Of a DNA stretch of 45,373 bases, positions 16,304 to 24,621 are shown one piece after another; position 1 is the stretch's first letter, and the number at the start of each line of letters is the position of its first letter. The notes beneath the pieces are model-generated. The model saw only the letters and a program-made list of their open reading frames with translations, did not search any database and was not told the origin of the DNA. The DNA is from Eubacterium sp. (GTDB taxonomy: Bacteria; Bacillota_A; Clostridia; Lachnospirales; Lachnospiraceae): NCBI GenBank assembly GCA_023663915.1, contig JAMPGN010000007.1, positions 1-45,373 of the forward strand, read 5' to 3'. The position numbers were made by a program, and so were the translations under genes.

Positions 16304-18154
16304 ATGAAAAAGGCAGCAGCAAAAAATGAGGATATTTTTCAGCAGAGGCTACAGCGTCATCACGACGAGTTAAGATGGTTGTATATGGAGCTGTATGACA
16401 ACAGTTCTATGTTTGCGGAGCTTTGCGATCATTTGTGGCAATTTTATTTGGAAAGGAATAGTAAGCTGAAAGCCCGCGATAAGAAGCGCGAGACCGATCG
16501 GACGTGGTATAAGCAGAATGATATGCTGGGAATGATGTTCTATATTGATAATTTTGCTGGAGACATGAAAGGCGTGGAGTCGAAACTGGATTATATTGAG
16601 AAATGCAATGTCAATTACATTCACCTCATGCCGTTCCTTGATACTCCCAAAGGACGTTCGGACGGCGGATACGCCGTCTCGGATTTCCGCAAGGTACAGC
16701 CGAAATTAGGTTCCATGAAAGATTTAGACAGTTTGACGGCGGCGTGCCATGAGAAAGACATTAATGTCTGCATGGATTTTGTCATGAACCATACATCGGA
16801 AGACCATGAGTGGGCGAAAAAGGCAAGGCAAGGCGACGGCGAATATATGAGCCGCTACTTTTTCTACGATACGAAGGAGGAGACGGATCAATATGAAAGA
16901 ACTGTGCCGCAGGTGTTTCCGACTACCGCTCCGGGTAACTTTACATGGCTTGAAGATGCCGGAAAGTATGTGATGACGACCTTTTATCCGTACCAGTGGG
17001 ATTTAAATTATAGGAATCCGAGGGTATTTAATGAGATGATGTACAATTTCCTCTATCTGGCAAATAGGGGAATCGATATCATCCGCATCGATGCAGTTCC
17101 TTATATCTGGAAAGAGCTGAACACTTCCTGTCGTAATCTGAGACAGGTGCACACGATCGTGCGCATGATGCGCATGATTGGTGAGATCGTCTGTCCGGGG
17201 ATACTTTTGCTGGGTGAAGTGGTGATGGAGCCGGAGAAGGTGACACCGTATTTTGGAACGGTGGAAAAGCCGGAATGTCATATGCTCTACAATGTTACTA
17301 CCATGGCAACCACCTGGCATACGGTGGCAACAAGAGACGTGAGACTGTTAAAGAAACAACTGGATATCGTGAATGGACTGCCGAAAGATTATGTGTTCTT
17401 AAATTATCTGCGGTGTCATGATGACATTGGTTGGGGACTCGACTACGGTACTTTGCGGTTGGGCGGCATGGAAGAGCGGAGCCATAAGCAGTATCTAAAC
17501 GATTACTTTCAAGGTTACGCGGGAGACAGCAATAGCCGGGGCGAACTATACAACGCCGATCCGATTACAGGAGACGCAAGATTCTGCGGTACGACCGCGT
17601 CGATGTGCGGTATCGAGAAAGCAGGCTTTGAGCAGGATGAAGAGGCGATGGATCAGGCGGTCAGACTGGATCTGATGCTTCACGCATATATGTTTATGCA
17701 GTCTGGTATCCCTGTTTTGTACAGCGGGGATGAGATCGGACAGCTCAACGATTACGGCTACAAGGACGACCCGGATAAGGCGGCGGATTCGCGCTATATC
17801 CACCGTGGGGCGATGGACTGGAAATTAGCGGACAACATTCAAGATACAGATACGGTTCAAGGCAGAATTTTCCAGGGACTTGCGCAGTTGGAGCAGATTC
17901 GCAGGATGGAAAAAGTGTTTGTCTCCAATGCGGACACTTGGACGATCGAGACAAATGACCAGTCGGTGCTGTGCATTGGTAGATATTTGGAAGGCGAGAA
18001 GCTAATCGGAGTGTTTAATTTCAGCGAATATGACAAGATGGCACAAGTTGGAGAAGACGACGGAGAATACGTAGATTTGGTTTCGGGCAAAGTAGCAAAG
18101 TTATATGATGTCGATATTCCGGCATATGGTTTTTATTATTTTAAGAGAAAATAG
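16304..18154 (+). CDS. GH13 subfamily-4-like enzyme (amylosucrase/sucrose hydrolase type)
   Basis: A 616-aa alpha-amylase-family protein that follows amylosucrase over its whole length. The N-terminal helical region is followed by the (beta/alpha)8 barrel. Catalytic residues: nucleophile Asp263 in RIDAVPYIWK, acid/base Glu305 in LLGEV, and transition-state Asp373 in CHDDIGW. GRSDGGYAV (Asp120) and ADSRYIHRG keep the Asp and Arg that form the salt bridge closing the sucrose pocket in amylosucrase. So the expected reaction is on the glucosyl-fructose bond of sucrose: hydrolysis, or glucan synthesis. It follows a PTS permease that should deliver a phosphorylated sugar, so it may instead act on sucrose 6-phosphate. 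Start ATG with a GAGGG site upstream. Confidence 0.85.
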   Translation: MKKAAAKNEDIFQQRLQRHHDELRWLYMELYDNSSMFAELCDHLWQFYLERNSKLKARDKKRETDRTWYKQNDMLGMMFYIDNFAGDMKGVESKLDYIEKCNVNYIHLMPFLDTPKGRSDGGYAVSDFRKVQPKLGSMKDLDSLTAACHEKDINVCMDFVMNHTSEDHEWAKKARQGDGEYMSRYFFYDTKEETDQYERTVPQVFPTTAPGNFTWLEDAGKYVMTTFYPYQWDLNYRNPRVFNEMMYNFLYLANRGIDIIRIDAVPYIWKELNTSCRNLRQVHTIVRMMRMIGEIVCPGILLLGEVVMEPEKVTPYFGTVEKPECHMLYNVTTMATTWHTVATRDVRLLKKQLDIVNGLPKDYVFLNYLRCHDDIGWGLDYGTLRLGGMEERSHKQYLNDYFQGYAGDSNSRGELYNADPITGDARFCGTTASMCGIEKAGFEQDEEAMDQAVRLDLMLHAYMFMQSGIPVLYSGDEIGQLNDYGYKDDPDKAADSRYIHRGAMDWKLADNIQDTDTVQGRIFQGLAQLEQIRRMEKVFVSNADTWTIETNDQSVLCIGRYLEGEKLIGVFNFSEYDKMAQVGEDDGEYVDLVSGKVAKLYDVDIPAYGFYYFKRK

Positions 18155-18221
18155 AGTATTCGTAAAGTCTGTTTATAGCTGAACAAAGAGAAGATAGCGG
18201 TTGAAAGACAGGGAACGAAGT

Positions 18222-19208
18222 ATGAACATAGCAGAGATCGCAAAGTTGGCAGGCGTATCGAACGCTGCCGTTTCACGATATTTTAATGATGGATATATTT
18301 CGGACGAGAAGCGGGAGGCAATACGCCGCGTCGTGGAGGAAACGGGTTATCACCCTTCCGCGCAGGCACAGATGCTTCGCACGAAAAAGACGAAGATGAT
18401 CGGTGTGATCGTACCGAAGATTGCATCCGCGTCGATCGGGCGCGTGGTGGAAGGAATCTTGTCCGTTCTGAATGCCAGCGGATATCAGATGCTTCTCGCG
18501 GTGACACAGAACGATCCGAAAAAGGAGTTAGAATATTTGTCTGCTTTCCGTGAAAAACAAGTGGACGGCGTAGTGCTAGTCGCGACGGTTTTTACCACAG
18601 AACACAAGCGTATGTTGAAAGATTTGTCCGTCCCGGTTGTGATTGTAGGGCAGTATTTGTCCGGCTATTGCTGTGTATTTCACGATGATTATCATGCGTC
18701 CTATGACCTCACGAAGCTGATTCTGGAAAAAGGGAGAACGAAGCTGGGATACATCGGCGCGATACAGCAGGATAAGGCAGTGGGAGCGGAGCGTTACAAA
18801 GGGTTTTGTGATGCGGTGCGTGACGCGGGACTGGAGGAGCTTTCACAGAATCACGTGATAGCGGCATTTACGGTCGCTTCGGGTTATGAGAAGGCGGGAG
18901 AACTGCTCAAGCAGTGTGACGGGCTGGATGGACTAATCTGTGCGACGGATACCATGGCGGCAGGGGCGGTGCAGTATCTTAGAGAACATGAGAAAAAAGT
19001 TCCGGAACAGATTCTAGTAGCGGGTCAAGGGGATTCCGAAATGGCAAAGGTAACATCCCCGGCGCTGATTACTATCCATTACTCCTATGAAGAAAGCGGA
19101 GAAATTGCAGTCCAGATGTTACTGGAACTGCTGGGACGTGAAGAGAGCGCCGTGCGGGAAGTCAAGCTGGGTTACTATATTGTTGATCCAGACAGCCATT
19201 CCGATTAA
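18222..19208 (+). CDS. LacI family regulator, probably ScrR-like
   Basis: 328 aa from ATG 18222. The N-terminal helix-turn-helix MNIAEIAKLAGVSNAAVSRYFN with hinge YHPSAQAQMLRTKKT is followed by a periplasmic-binding-protein type effector domain (GVIVPKI... DGLICATDTMAAGA... VTSPALITIHYSYEESG). A TTG at 18201 would add seven residues and is less likely. As the last gene of the sucrose cluster it is the natural ligand for the four TGAAATCGAT-type palindromes before ptsI and the permease gene. No such operator was found at its own start. Its last 47 bases overlap the 3' end of the convergent gene 19162-20304. Confidence 0.9.
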   Translation: MNIAEIAKLAGVSNAAVSRYFNDGYISDEKREAIRRVVEETGYHPSAQAQMLRTKKTKMIGVIVPKIASASIGRVVEGILSVLNASGYQMLLAVTQNDPKKELEYLSAFREKQVDGVVLVATVFTTEHKRMLKDLSVPVVIVGQYLSGYCCVFHDDYHASYDLTKLILEKGRTKLGYIGAIQQDKAVGAERYKGFCDAVRDAGLEELSQNHVIAAFTVASGYEKAGELLKQCDGLDGLICATDTMAAGAVQYLREHEKKVPEQILVAGQGDSEMAKVTSPALITIHYSYEESGEIAVQMLLELLGREESAVREVKLGYYIVDPDSHSD

Positions 19209-20304
19209 AAATATCGCTGCCCTGTGCCTGCTGTGCCGGCAGGTAGCGCAACGCCAGGAAAGCATTGCGGTCGCGGGAATACAGATCCCGAAGCTCTTCG
19301 GAATAACCTACTACCATATGCGGGAAGTTATTCGCATAATATTCGAGAATCCTGCCGCAGTCTTTTTTCTTGCTTTCAAACCCATCCCCCGTTTTACCCG
19401 TGCCGTTGGCTGGATAGAATATGATACTGTAATGACTGCCGGTATAAAGACCGTTCGTATAATGTTTCGTGCGGTGCTGGTACAGCCATGCAATGTTACT
19501 ATTCCGATATGCGCGGGGTACAGAACGGGCGACATCGTATGTAAAAAGATGGCCAACGCGGATGCTTTTGTTGAGTGTGCAGGCGTTTTGATAGTCTGAG
19601 ACGATCTGACTCTCTGCATGGGCGTCAAGCTGTGCAAAATCTCTTTTGATCTCTTTCAGATAACCACCGGTACATGCCTTGATCAACACAAATACACCAA
19701 TAAAGAAAACCAGTATCCCACATCCGCTCATCAGATAAAGCCGTAAAGGACTGATATCATCTGCAAAAGTATTGTCCACCAGAACATAATTTACGACATA
19801 TTCATCGATTTCATCAGAAGAAAAATCCATCTCCTCAAACCAGTTTTTATAATAAGAGGCTTCGTCGGAATCCATGGGGCGTACATTGCCTTTTACGGCA
19901 GCAGTGCTGTCTAAAGTATCGCCTTCACCCATAAGAAACGCCCATGTATCGTCGCAGATGCCGTCGAACTGCGAAGCTCTCTCCTCGCTGACGCGCACGC
20001 CGATATATTTCTCCCCGTCCACGCCATAAGGAACTATATAATATTCATAAAGATGACCGTTGCTTGCCTCATACTCCGCGAAACAGTCATATACCGCATA
20101 TATTTCACTGTTTGCTATCGTATTGTCCAATTTATCATTCGGAATATCGTCCAGACATGTACCGCCTTCCAACATGTCAAATATCTGCAATATAGCATGT
20201 CCGTTGAATGCAAATAAAACAACGGCAACTAAGGTCGTGAGTGCCACTATCCATATCACACCTCTGACAGACTTTACCTTTAACTCTTTTAATAGTTCTT
20301 CCAT
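19162..20304 (-). CDS. Two-segment membrane protein of unknown function
   Basis: A 380-aa protein that I do not recognise beyond a general likeness to clostridial uncharacterised membrane proteins. One membrane segment lies at residues 15-34 and a second at about 189-211. The roughly 150 residues between them are acidic and probably extracellular (six or more Asp/Glu clusters, several Cys). The C-terminal 170 residues are cytoplasmic and Tyr-rich, with FTYDVARSVPRAYRNSNIAWLYQHRTKHYTN. ATG 20304 is chosen for the GAGGGGG site 4 bases upstream; the open frame to 20352 is less likely. Its 3' end runs 47 bp into the opposite-strand regulator gene. Confidence 0.7.
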   Translation of the reverse strand: MEELLKELKVKSVRGVIWIVALTTLVAVVLFAFNGHAILQIFDMLEGGTCLDDIPNDKLDNTIANSEIYAVYDCFAEYEASNGHLYEYYIVPYGVDGEKYIGVRVSEERASQFDGICDDTWAFLMGEGDTLDSTAAVKGNVRPMDSDEASYYKNWFEEMDFSSDEIDEYVVNYVLVDNTFADDISPLRLYLMSGCGILVFFIGVFVLIKACTGGYLKEIKRDFAQLDAHAESQIVSDYQNACTLNKSIRVGHLFTYDVARSVPRAYRNSNIAWLYQHRTKHYTNGLYTGSHYSIIFYPANGTGKTGDGFESKKKDCGRILEYYANNFPHMVVGYSEELRDLYSRDRNAFLALRYLPAQQAQGSDIFNRNGCLDQQYSNPA

Positions 20305-20325
20305 TGTTCCCCCTCTTCCTGTGTA

Positions 20326-20346
20326 AATGTACCTATAACGTACATT
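20326..20346 (-). promoter_or_regulatory. Inverted repeat upstream of the membrane protein gene
   Basis: AATGTAC / GTACATT, 7-bp arms with a 7-base spacer, 22 bp upstream of ATG 20304. Candidate operator or leader hairpin; no known regulator assigned. Confidence 0.4.
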
Positions 20347-20507
20347 ATCCATTCTATAGGAGATACGGGCAATTGTCCATTCTTTTTCTATTAAGATTTG
20401 AGTGTCTCCAGGATTCGAGTGTCAACGGATTATGAAAGATTATCACAGCTCATAATGAAAATCGAACTTTATTTTCGCAGCAAAAGCTCTTTCGATAAAC
20501 TAAGGCT

Positions 20508-20735
20508 GGCAGATTGCACAAAAAGTTCACGCAGTTGTCTTGTGAAGGAGACTGAGATTTTCTTAGTATTCCGTCTGTGAAATAGCAATTTCGGGACACG
20601 GATGTCCCGAAAAGCCCGAATCGCGCACGGATGCGCGTTGAGGGCGGTTGCGTCCGGTATCACAGTTGACACCGGAATACTTAGAAAATCCATTCGACGA
20701 AACCCGACACAAGAGAACTTTTTGTGCAATCTGCC
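20508..20735. repeat. 228-bp palindromic interspersed repeat, complete copy
   Basis: The element is bounded by perfect 21-bp terminal inverted repeats (20508-20528 and 20715-20735, the left one beginning GGCAGATTGCAC). Inside are nested stems: TCTTGTG (20538) with CACAAGA (20708), and an 18-base arm GATTTTCTTAGTATTCCG (20556-20573) pairing 17 of 18 with 20673-20690. At the centre are two hairpins with the same CGGA loop: TTTCGGGACA/TGTCCCGAAA (20589-20612) and CGCGCA/TGCGCG (20622-20637). A second copy lies at 45156. It has no transposase and no convincing protein. It fills most of the 494-bp gap 20305-20798, 63 bp beyond the stop of the minus-strand gene at 20799. Confidence 0.9.
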
Positions 20736-20798
20736 CTCTCAACCTTTATGATGCATCTTTTTCCCTCTCGAATCCCCACAGGAAATAATTTCATTCAG

Positions 20799-21470
20799 CT
20801 ACTGTAAAAGAAACTCCTGTAACAGCAGTTCCAACTCTTCCATTTCAGGTTCAGAAAAAGAAGGAACATCATCTGAAATTGCAGTCTTGCCTATAGGCTG
20901 CTTTTCCTCTTTTTCCGGAAGATCCGGCTTGACTAACTGCATGTCCAACTCCGTCTGCTCCAAGCGGTTGGCAAGGTGGTTTTCCAGATAGTCCACAAGA
21001 TTAATCCGCAAGATATTGATCTTGCCGGAGATGTCAATCAGCGAGGAGACCGCAAAATAACAGTACAGTCCGAGAAAACTAATGACATAAAAAGGCGCAA
21101 TTTGAAAAAAATTTTCATTATGGATGATGCTAAGGCATGCGCCGATTCCGGCTACCAAAACAGCGAGGAGCATGAACTGTCCGGACAGATGTTTTAATAC
21201 GGATAAAGGGACAATCCCGAATTTCATATGGCTGATAAACCTGTCCACAAAGACGGGAACATTGGCAACCTTTTCATTGATCTTGCAGCAACCGGAAAAC
21301 TTGAGTTTCAGTTGTTGCAAAGATTTATTTGTGGTGGTAGACATATGTTCTGTCTCCCAGATCAAGCGATGATAGATCACTCCTATCACAATTTGGCATA
21401 TGATACTACAGGACAGTAGTGCCAGAATCGCGATCATAAAATTTTTATGTTGAAAGAAAATCGTCAGCAT
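20799..21470 (-). CDS. Small membrane protein of unknown function
   Basis: A 223-aa protein that I do not recognise. A first hydrophobic segment (about residues 11-35, with several Cys) is followed by a basic stretch rich in Lys and Gln (about 48-80). Two more segments follow at about 95-112 and 125-147. The last 60 residues are charged and end in an acidic, Leu-rich helix EEMEELELLLQEF-like tail (PEMEELELLLQEFLLQ), probably a cytoplasmic coiled or binding helix. The GGGAGGG site is 13 bases from ATG 21470, rather far. A strong inverted repeat sits directly upstream in the leader. Transcribed in the same direction as the membrane protein at 19162-20304, with the palindromic repeat in between. 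Confidence 0.65.
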   Translation of the reverse strand: MLTIFFQHKNFMIAILALLSCSIICQIVIGVIYHRLIWETEHMSTTTNKSLQQLKLKFSGCCKINEKVANVPVFVDRFISHMKFGIVPLSVLKHLSGQFMLLAVLVAGIGACLSIIHNENFFQIAPFYVISFLGLYCYFAVSSLIDISGKINILRINLVDYLENHLANRLEQTELDMQLVKPDLPEKEEKQPIGKTAISDDVPSFSEPEMEELELLLQEFLLQ

Positions 21471-21489
21471 AGTTTGTCATACCCTCCCC

Positions 21490-21524
21490 GGTATCCTGCC
21501 ATCTGGTTCATCCGGCAGGATACC
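21490..21524 (-). promoter_or_regulatory. Perfect leader hairpin next to the ribosome binding site
   Basis: GGTATCCTGCC / GGCAGGATACC, an 11-bp perfect inverted repeat with a 13-base loop. On the minus strand it ends directly at the GGGGAGGG site of the membrane protein gene. It could be an operator or could control translation. The rest of the 286-bp gap 21471-21756 shows nothing clear. Confidence 0.5.
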
Positions 21525-21756
21525 TGATAGAATCAAGTGATTGGCGTGCTTTTATTATAGTTGGAAAACTTACAGGACAAAAGCTGTAAAGCATCGTGGA
21601 ATTAATGCTTTTTATGCATCTTTTTATATATCGGCGAGTCCGCGTTCTTTTGCGCGCAATACTGGAAACGGATGGAAAAATATGTTACAATAACTAATAT
21701 TGTGTAAATCAGATTTATCAGGGAAAAATATTTATTGTAAACGGGAGGGAATGCAA

Positions 21757-21999
21757 ATGATTTATCATCCGCAAGGAGTATGTTCAAAAGAGATTAATCT
21801 GGAAGTGAAAGACGGTGTTATCAAGTCCGTGGCGTTTACAGGAGGATGTAACGGTAATCTTCAAGGGATATCCAGTCTGGTTTCCGGAATGAAGATTGAG
21901 GATGCAATCGCGAGGCTGCGAGGCATTAAATGCGGATTTAAGAATACTTCCTGCCCCGATCAACTGGCATGTGCTTTACAGGAAATCTTAGACAACTAG
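21757..21999 (+). CDS. TSCPD domain-containing protein (TIGR03905-like)
   Basis: An 80-aa protein of the small TSCPD family. Visible: GVCSKEINLEV, FTGGCNGNLQGIS and the signature TSCPDQLACAL near the C terminus; the conserved cysteines suggest metal or cofactor binding. The same domain is also found fused to some vitamin B12-dependent ribonucleotide reductases. Function of the stand-alone form is not established. ATG 21757 is chosen because GGGAGGG lies 7 bases upstream; ATG 21751 would sit on the ribosome binding site. It ends 15 bp before murG and is probably co-transcribed. Confidence 0.88.
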   Translation: MIYHPQGVCSKEINLEVKDGVIKSVAFTGGCNGNLQGISSLVSGMKIEDAIARLRGIKCGFKNTSCPDQLACALQEILDN

Positions 22000-22014
22000 G
22001 AGGTTTCTTTTATC

Positions 22015-23088
22015 ATGAGTAAAAAAATCGTACTTACCGGCGGCGGAACTGCCGGACATGTAACCCCCAATATGGCGCTGATCCCGAAACTGCGGGACTT
22101 GCAATATGAGATAGCCTATATGGGATCTTACGACGGTATTGAGAAGAAGTTGATGGAAGATTTCGATATTCCGTATTTCGGTATCGCGACAGGCAAATTC
22201 CGAAGATATTTTGACCCGAAGAACTTTTCCGATCCGTTCCGCGTGTTGAAAGGAATGCGGGAAGCCCGTAAATATCTTAGGGAGCTCCATCCCGATGTAC
22301 TGTTTTCTAAAGGCGGGTTTGTGAGCGTGCCAGTCGTGCGCGCGGCCGCTTCGTTAGGTATTCCGTGCATCATACACGAATCTGACATGACGCCGGGGCT
22401 TGCCAATAAACTCTGCATTCCGGTTGCCAGAAAAGTATGCTGCAACTTTCCCGAAACCTTTCGTATGTTGCCGACAAGCAAGGCTGTGTTGACGGGTTCT
22501 CCGATCAGAAAAGAACTCGCAATGGGTAACAAGGAAGCCGGATATAGACTATGCGGGTTTGATGCATCGAAACCGGTCATTATGGTGGTAGGCGGAAGCC
22601 TCGGTTCGGCGGCGATCAATCAGGCGGTCAGGGATGTACTTCCGGAGCTTTTGAAAGATTTTCAGGTTGTGCATCTGTGCGGCAAGGAGAAAATGGATAA
22701 TCTGCTCCTTACGACACCCGGATATAAGCAGTTTGAATATGTGAGTTCCGAGATGAAAAACCTATTTGCCATGGCGGATCTTGTGATTTCCAGGGCGGGT
22801 GCAAACGCGATCAGTGAAATACTGGCATTAAAGAAACCGAATATTCTCATTCCACTTCCGGCAAGCAGCAGCAGGGGTGATCAGATCATGAATGCCAAGT
22901 CGTTTGAGTCCCAAGGGTTCAGCATTGTGATTGATGAGGATGACTTGACAAACAAACTGCTGTTGGAGAAAGTGCAGGAATTGTATTTCAATCGATTTAC
23001 CTATGTTGATGCGATGAGTAAGAGTAACCAGCGCGACGCGATTGGAACGATCATTGGGCTGATCGAGGACGCGGTGAATGGAAAGTAA
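22015..23088 (+). CDS. murG: UDP-GlcNAc:lipid I GlcNAc transferase
   Basis: MurG adds GlcNAc to lipid I to make lipid II at the inner face of the membrane, the last cytoplasmic step of peptidoglycan synthesis. 357 aa, normal length. The N-terminal glycine loop GGGTAGHVTPN, HESDMTPGLANK, a second glycine loop VVGGSLGSAAIN, and SRAGANAISEILALKKPNILIPLP (UDP-GlcNAc site) are all present. AGGAGG is 11 bases before the ATG. It stands outside a division/cell wall cluster, between a TSCPD gene and pgi, so it may be a second MurG-like copy or simply relocated. Full motif conservation favours a working enzyme. Confidence 0.95.
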   Translation: MSKKIVLTGGGTAGHVTPNMALIPKLRDLQYEIAYMGSYDGIEKKLMEDFDIPYFGIATGKFRRYFDPKNFSDPFRVLKGMREARKYLRELHPDVLFSKGGFVSVPVVRAAASLGIPCIIHESDMTPGLANKLCIPVARKVCCNFPETFRMLPTSKAVLTGSPIRKELAMGNKEAGYRLCGFDASKPVIMVVGGSLGSAAINQAVRDVLPELLKDFQVVHLCGKEKMDNLLLTTPGYKQFEYVSSEMKNLFAMADLVISRAGANAISEILALKKPNILIPLPASSSRGDQIMNAKSFESQGFSIVIDEDDLTNKLLLEKVQELYFNRFTYVDAMSKSNQRDAIGTIIGLIEDAVNGK

Positions 23089-23246
23089 TCCGCCGCAAAG
23101 CGAGATGGAAAATTCTTGAAAAACGAAATACGCAATGCTACACTTATGTATAGAACATGCATGGGCGATATGCACGGGTATAAAATCAATGAACAGTCTA
23201 GCTGTGAATCTGTGTCATGGCGGGGCGGTTCGGAATGGAGGATGAA

Positions 23247-24593
23247 ATGAGCAAAGTTACATTTGACTATTCTAAGGCGGCTTCCTTTATCGGTGACAAC
23301 GAAGTGGAATCCATGAAGAAATTGGCGCTTGATGCGAAGGAAGTGCTTGTGTCAAAGAGTGGGGCAGGAAATGATTTCTTAGGTTGGATTAACCTGCCGG
23401 TGGATTATGACAAGGAAGAGTTTGCGAGAATCAAACAGGCAGCGGCTAAGATTCAGAGCGATTCGGAAGTTTTGGTGGTGATCGGTATCGGCGGTTCTTA
23501 TCTCGGCGCAAGGGCGGCGATCGAGTTTTTACGCCACAGTTTCTACAACGTAGTGGATAAATCGATCAGAAAGACACCGGAAATCTACTTTGTAGGGAAC
23601 TCGATCAGTTCTACTTATATTAAACATCTGATTGACGTGATCGGAGACAGAGATTTCTCGATCAATATGATTTCTAAATCTGGCACGACCACGGAGCCGG
23701 CGATCGCGTTCCGCGTATTCAAAGAGATGGCTGAGAAGAAATATGGCAAGGAGGGCGCAGCAAAGAGAATTTACGCAACGACTGATAAGGCGAGAGGTTC
23801 TTTGAAGAATCTTGCAAACGAAGAAGGCTATGAGAGTTTCGTGGTTCCGGACGATGTAGGCGGACGTTTCTCGGTGCTGACGGCGGTAGGTCTTCTTCCG
23901 ATCGCAGTGTCTGGCGCAGATATCGATAAATTAATGGAAGGCGCGGCGGAAGGCAGAAAGATGGCGCTGGAAGCTCCGTTCGAGGAGAATGATGCGGTGA
24001 AATATGCGGCGCTTCGTAATATCTTACTCAGAAAAGGCAAAGTGATTGAGATTCTTGCCAACTATGAACCCAGCGCACACTATGTATCCGAGTGGTGGAA
24101 GCAGCTTTACGGCGAATCCGAGGGCAAGGATCAGAAGGGTATCTTCCCGGCAAGCGTTGACCTTACGACCGATTTACATTCTATGGGGCAGTTTATTCAG
24201 GACGGTTCAAGAACGATGTTTGAGACGGTTCTCAACATCGAGACAAGCAGGGAAGAGATTATCATCGGTGAGGAGCCTGTGGACTTGGATGGTCTGAATT
24301 ATCTGGCAGGAAAGAATGTGGACTTTGTCAACAAGAGCGCTATGAATGGTACGATTCTTGCACACACGGATGGGCAGGTTCCAAACTTTATGATTAACGT
24401 ACCTGAGGTGAATGAGTTCTATCTGGGCGAGTTGTTCTATTTCTTCGAGTTTGCATGCGGCGTCAGCGGATATCTTCTTGGCGTGAATCCGTTTAACCAG
24501 CCGGGCGTTGAGAGCTATAAGAAGAACATGTTTGCACTTCTCGGCAAGCCGGGATATGAGGCACAGAGGGAAGAGCTGCTTAAGAGATTATAG
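23247..24593 (+). CDS. pgi: Glucose-6-phosphate isomerase
   Basis: Interconverts glucose 6-phosphate and fructose 6-phosphate in glycolysis. 448 aa, the usual length for the Firmicutes form. Motifs: [28 protein letters not shown] (sugar phosphate loop), [18 protein letters not shown], the conserved GRFS region of family signature 1, and [16 protein letters not shown] (signature 2). ATG 23247 with GGAGG 5 bases upstream is preferred over the longer frame from 23217. It lies 158 bp after murG and ends in a shared terminator. It would feed hexose phosphate from the PTS and hydrolase clusters nearby into glycolysis. Confidence 0.97.
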   Translation: MSKVTFDYSKAASFIGDNEVESMKKLALDAKEVLVSKSGAGNDFLGWINLPVDYDKEEFARIKQAAAKIQSDSEVLVVIGIGGSYLGARAAIEFLRHSFYNVVDKSIRKTPEIYFVGNSISSTYIKHLIDVIGDRDFSINMISKSGTTTEPAIAFRVFKEMAEKKYGKEGAAKRIYATTDKARGSLKNLANEEGYESFVVPDDVGGRFSVLTAVGLLPIAVSGADIDKLMEGAAEGRKMALEAPFEENDAVKYAALRNILLRKGKVIEILANYEPSAHYVSEWWKQLYGESEGKDQKGIFPASVDLTTDLHSMGQFIQDGSRTMFETVLNIETSREEIIIGEEPVDLDGLNYLAGKNVDFVNKSAMNGTILAHTDGQVPNFMINVPEVNEFYLGELFYFFEFACGVSGYLLGVNPFNQPGVESYKKNMFALLGKPGYEAQREELLKRL

Positions 24594-24621
24594 AAAAAAA
24601 CAAGCGTCAGCTCGTTTTTTT
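24594..24621. terminator. Bidirectional terminator between pgi and the convergent ATPase gene
   Basis: Seven A, then CAAGC, loop GTCA, GCTCG and seven T: an 11-of-12-bp stem serving both convergent genes. It fills nearly the whole 28-bp gap. Confidence 0.8.

Noticed and set aside
20469..20729. Open frame on the minus strand through the repeat (about 86 codons), partly mirrored at 45114-45311
   Set aside because: The shared part is a by-product of the palindromic repeat. In copy 2 the frame is stopped by a TAA where copy 1 reads through, and there is no ribosome binding site or protein-like pattern.
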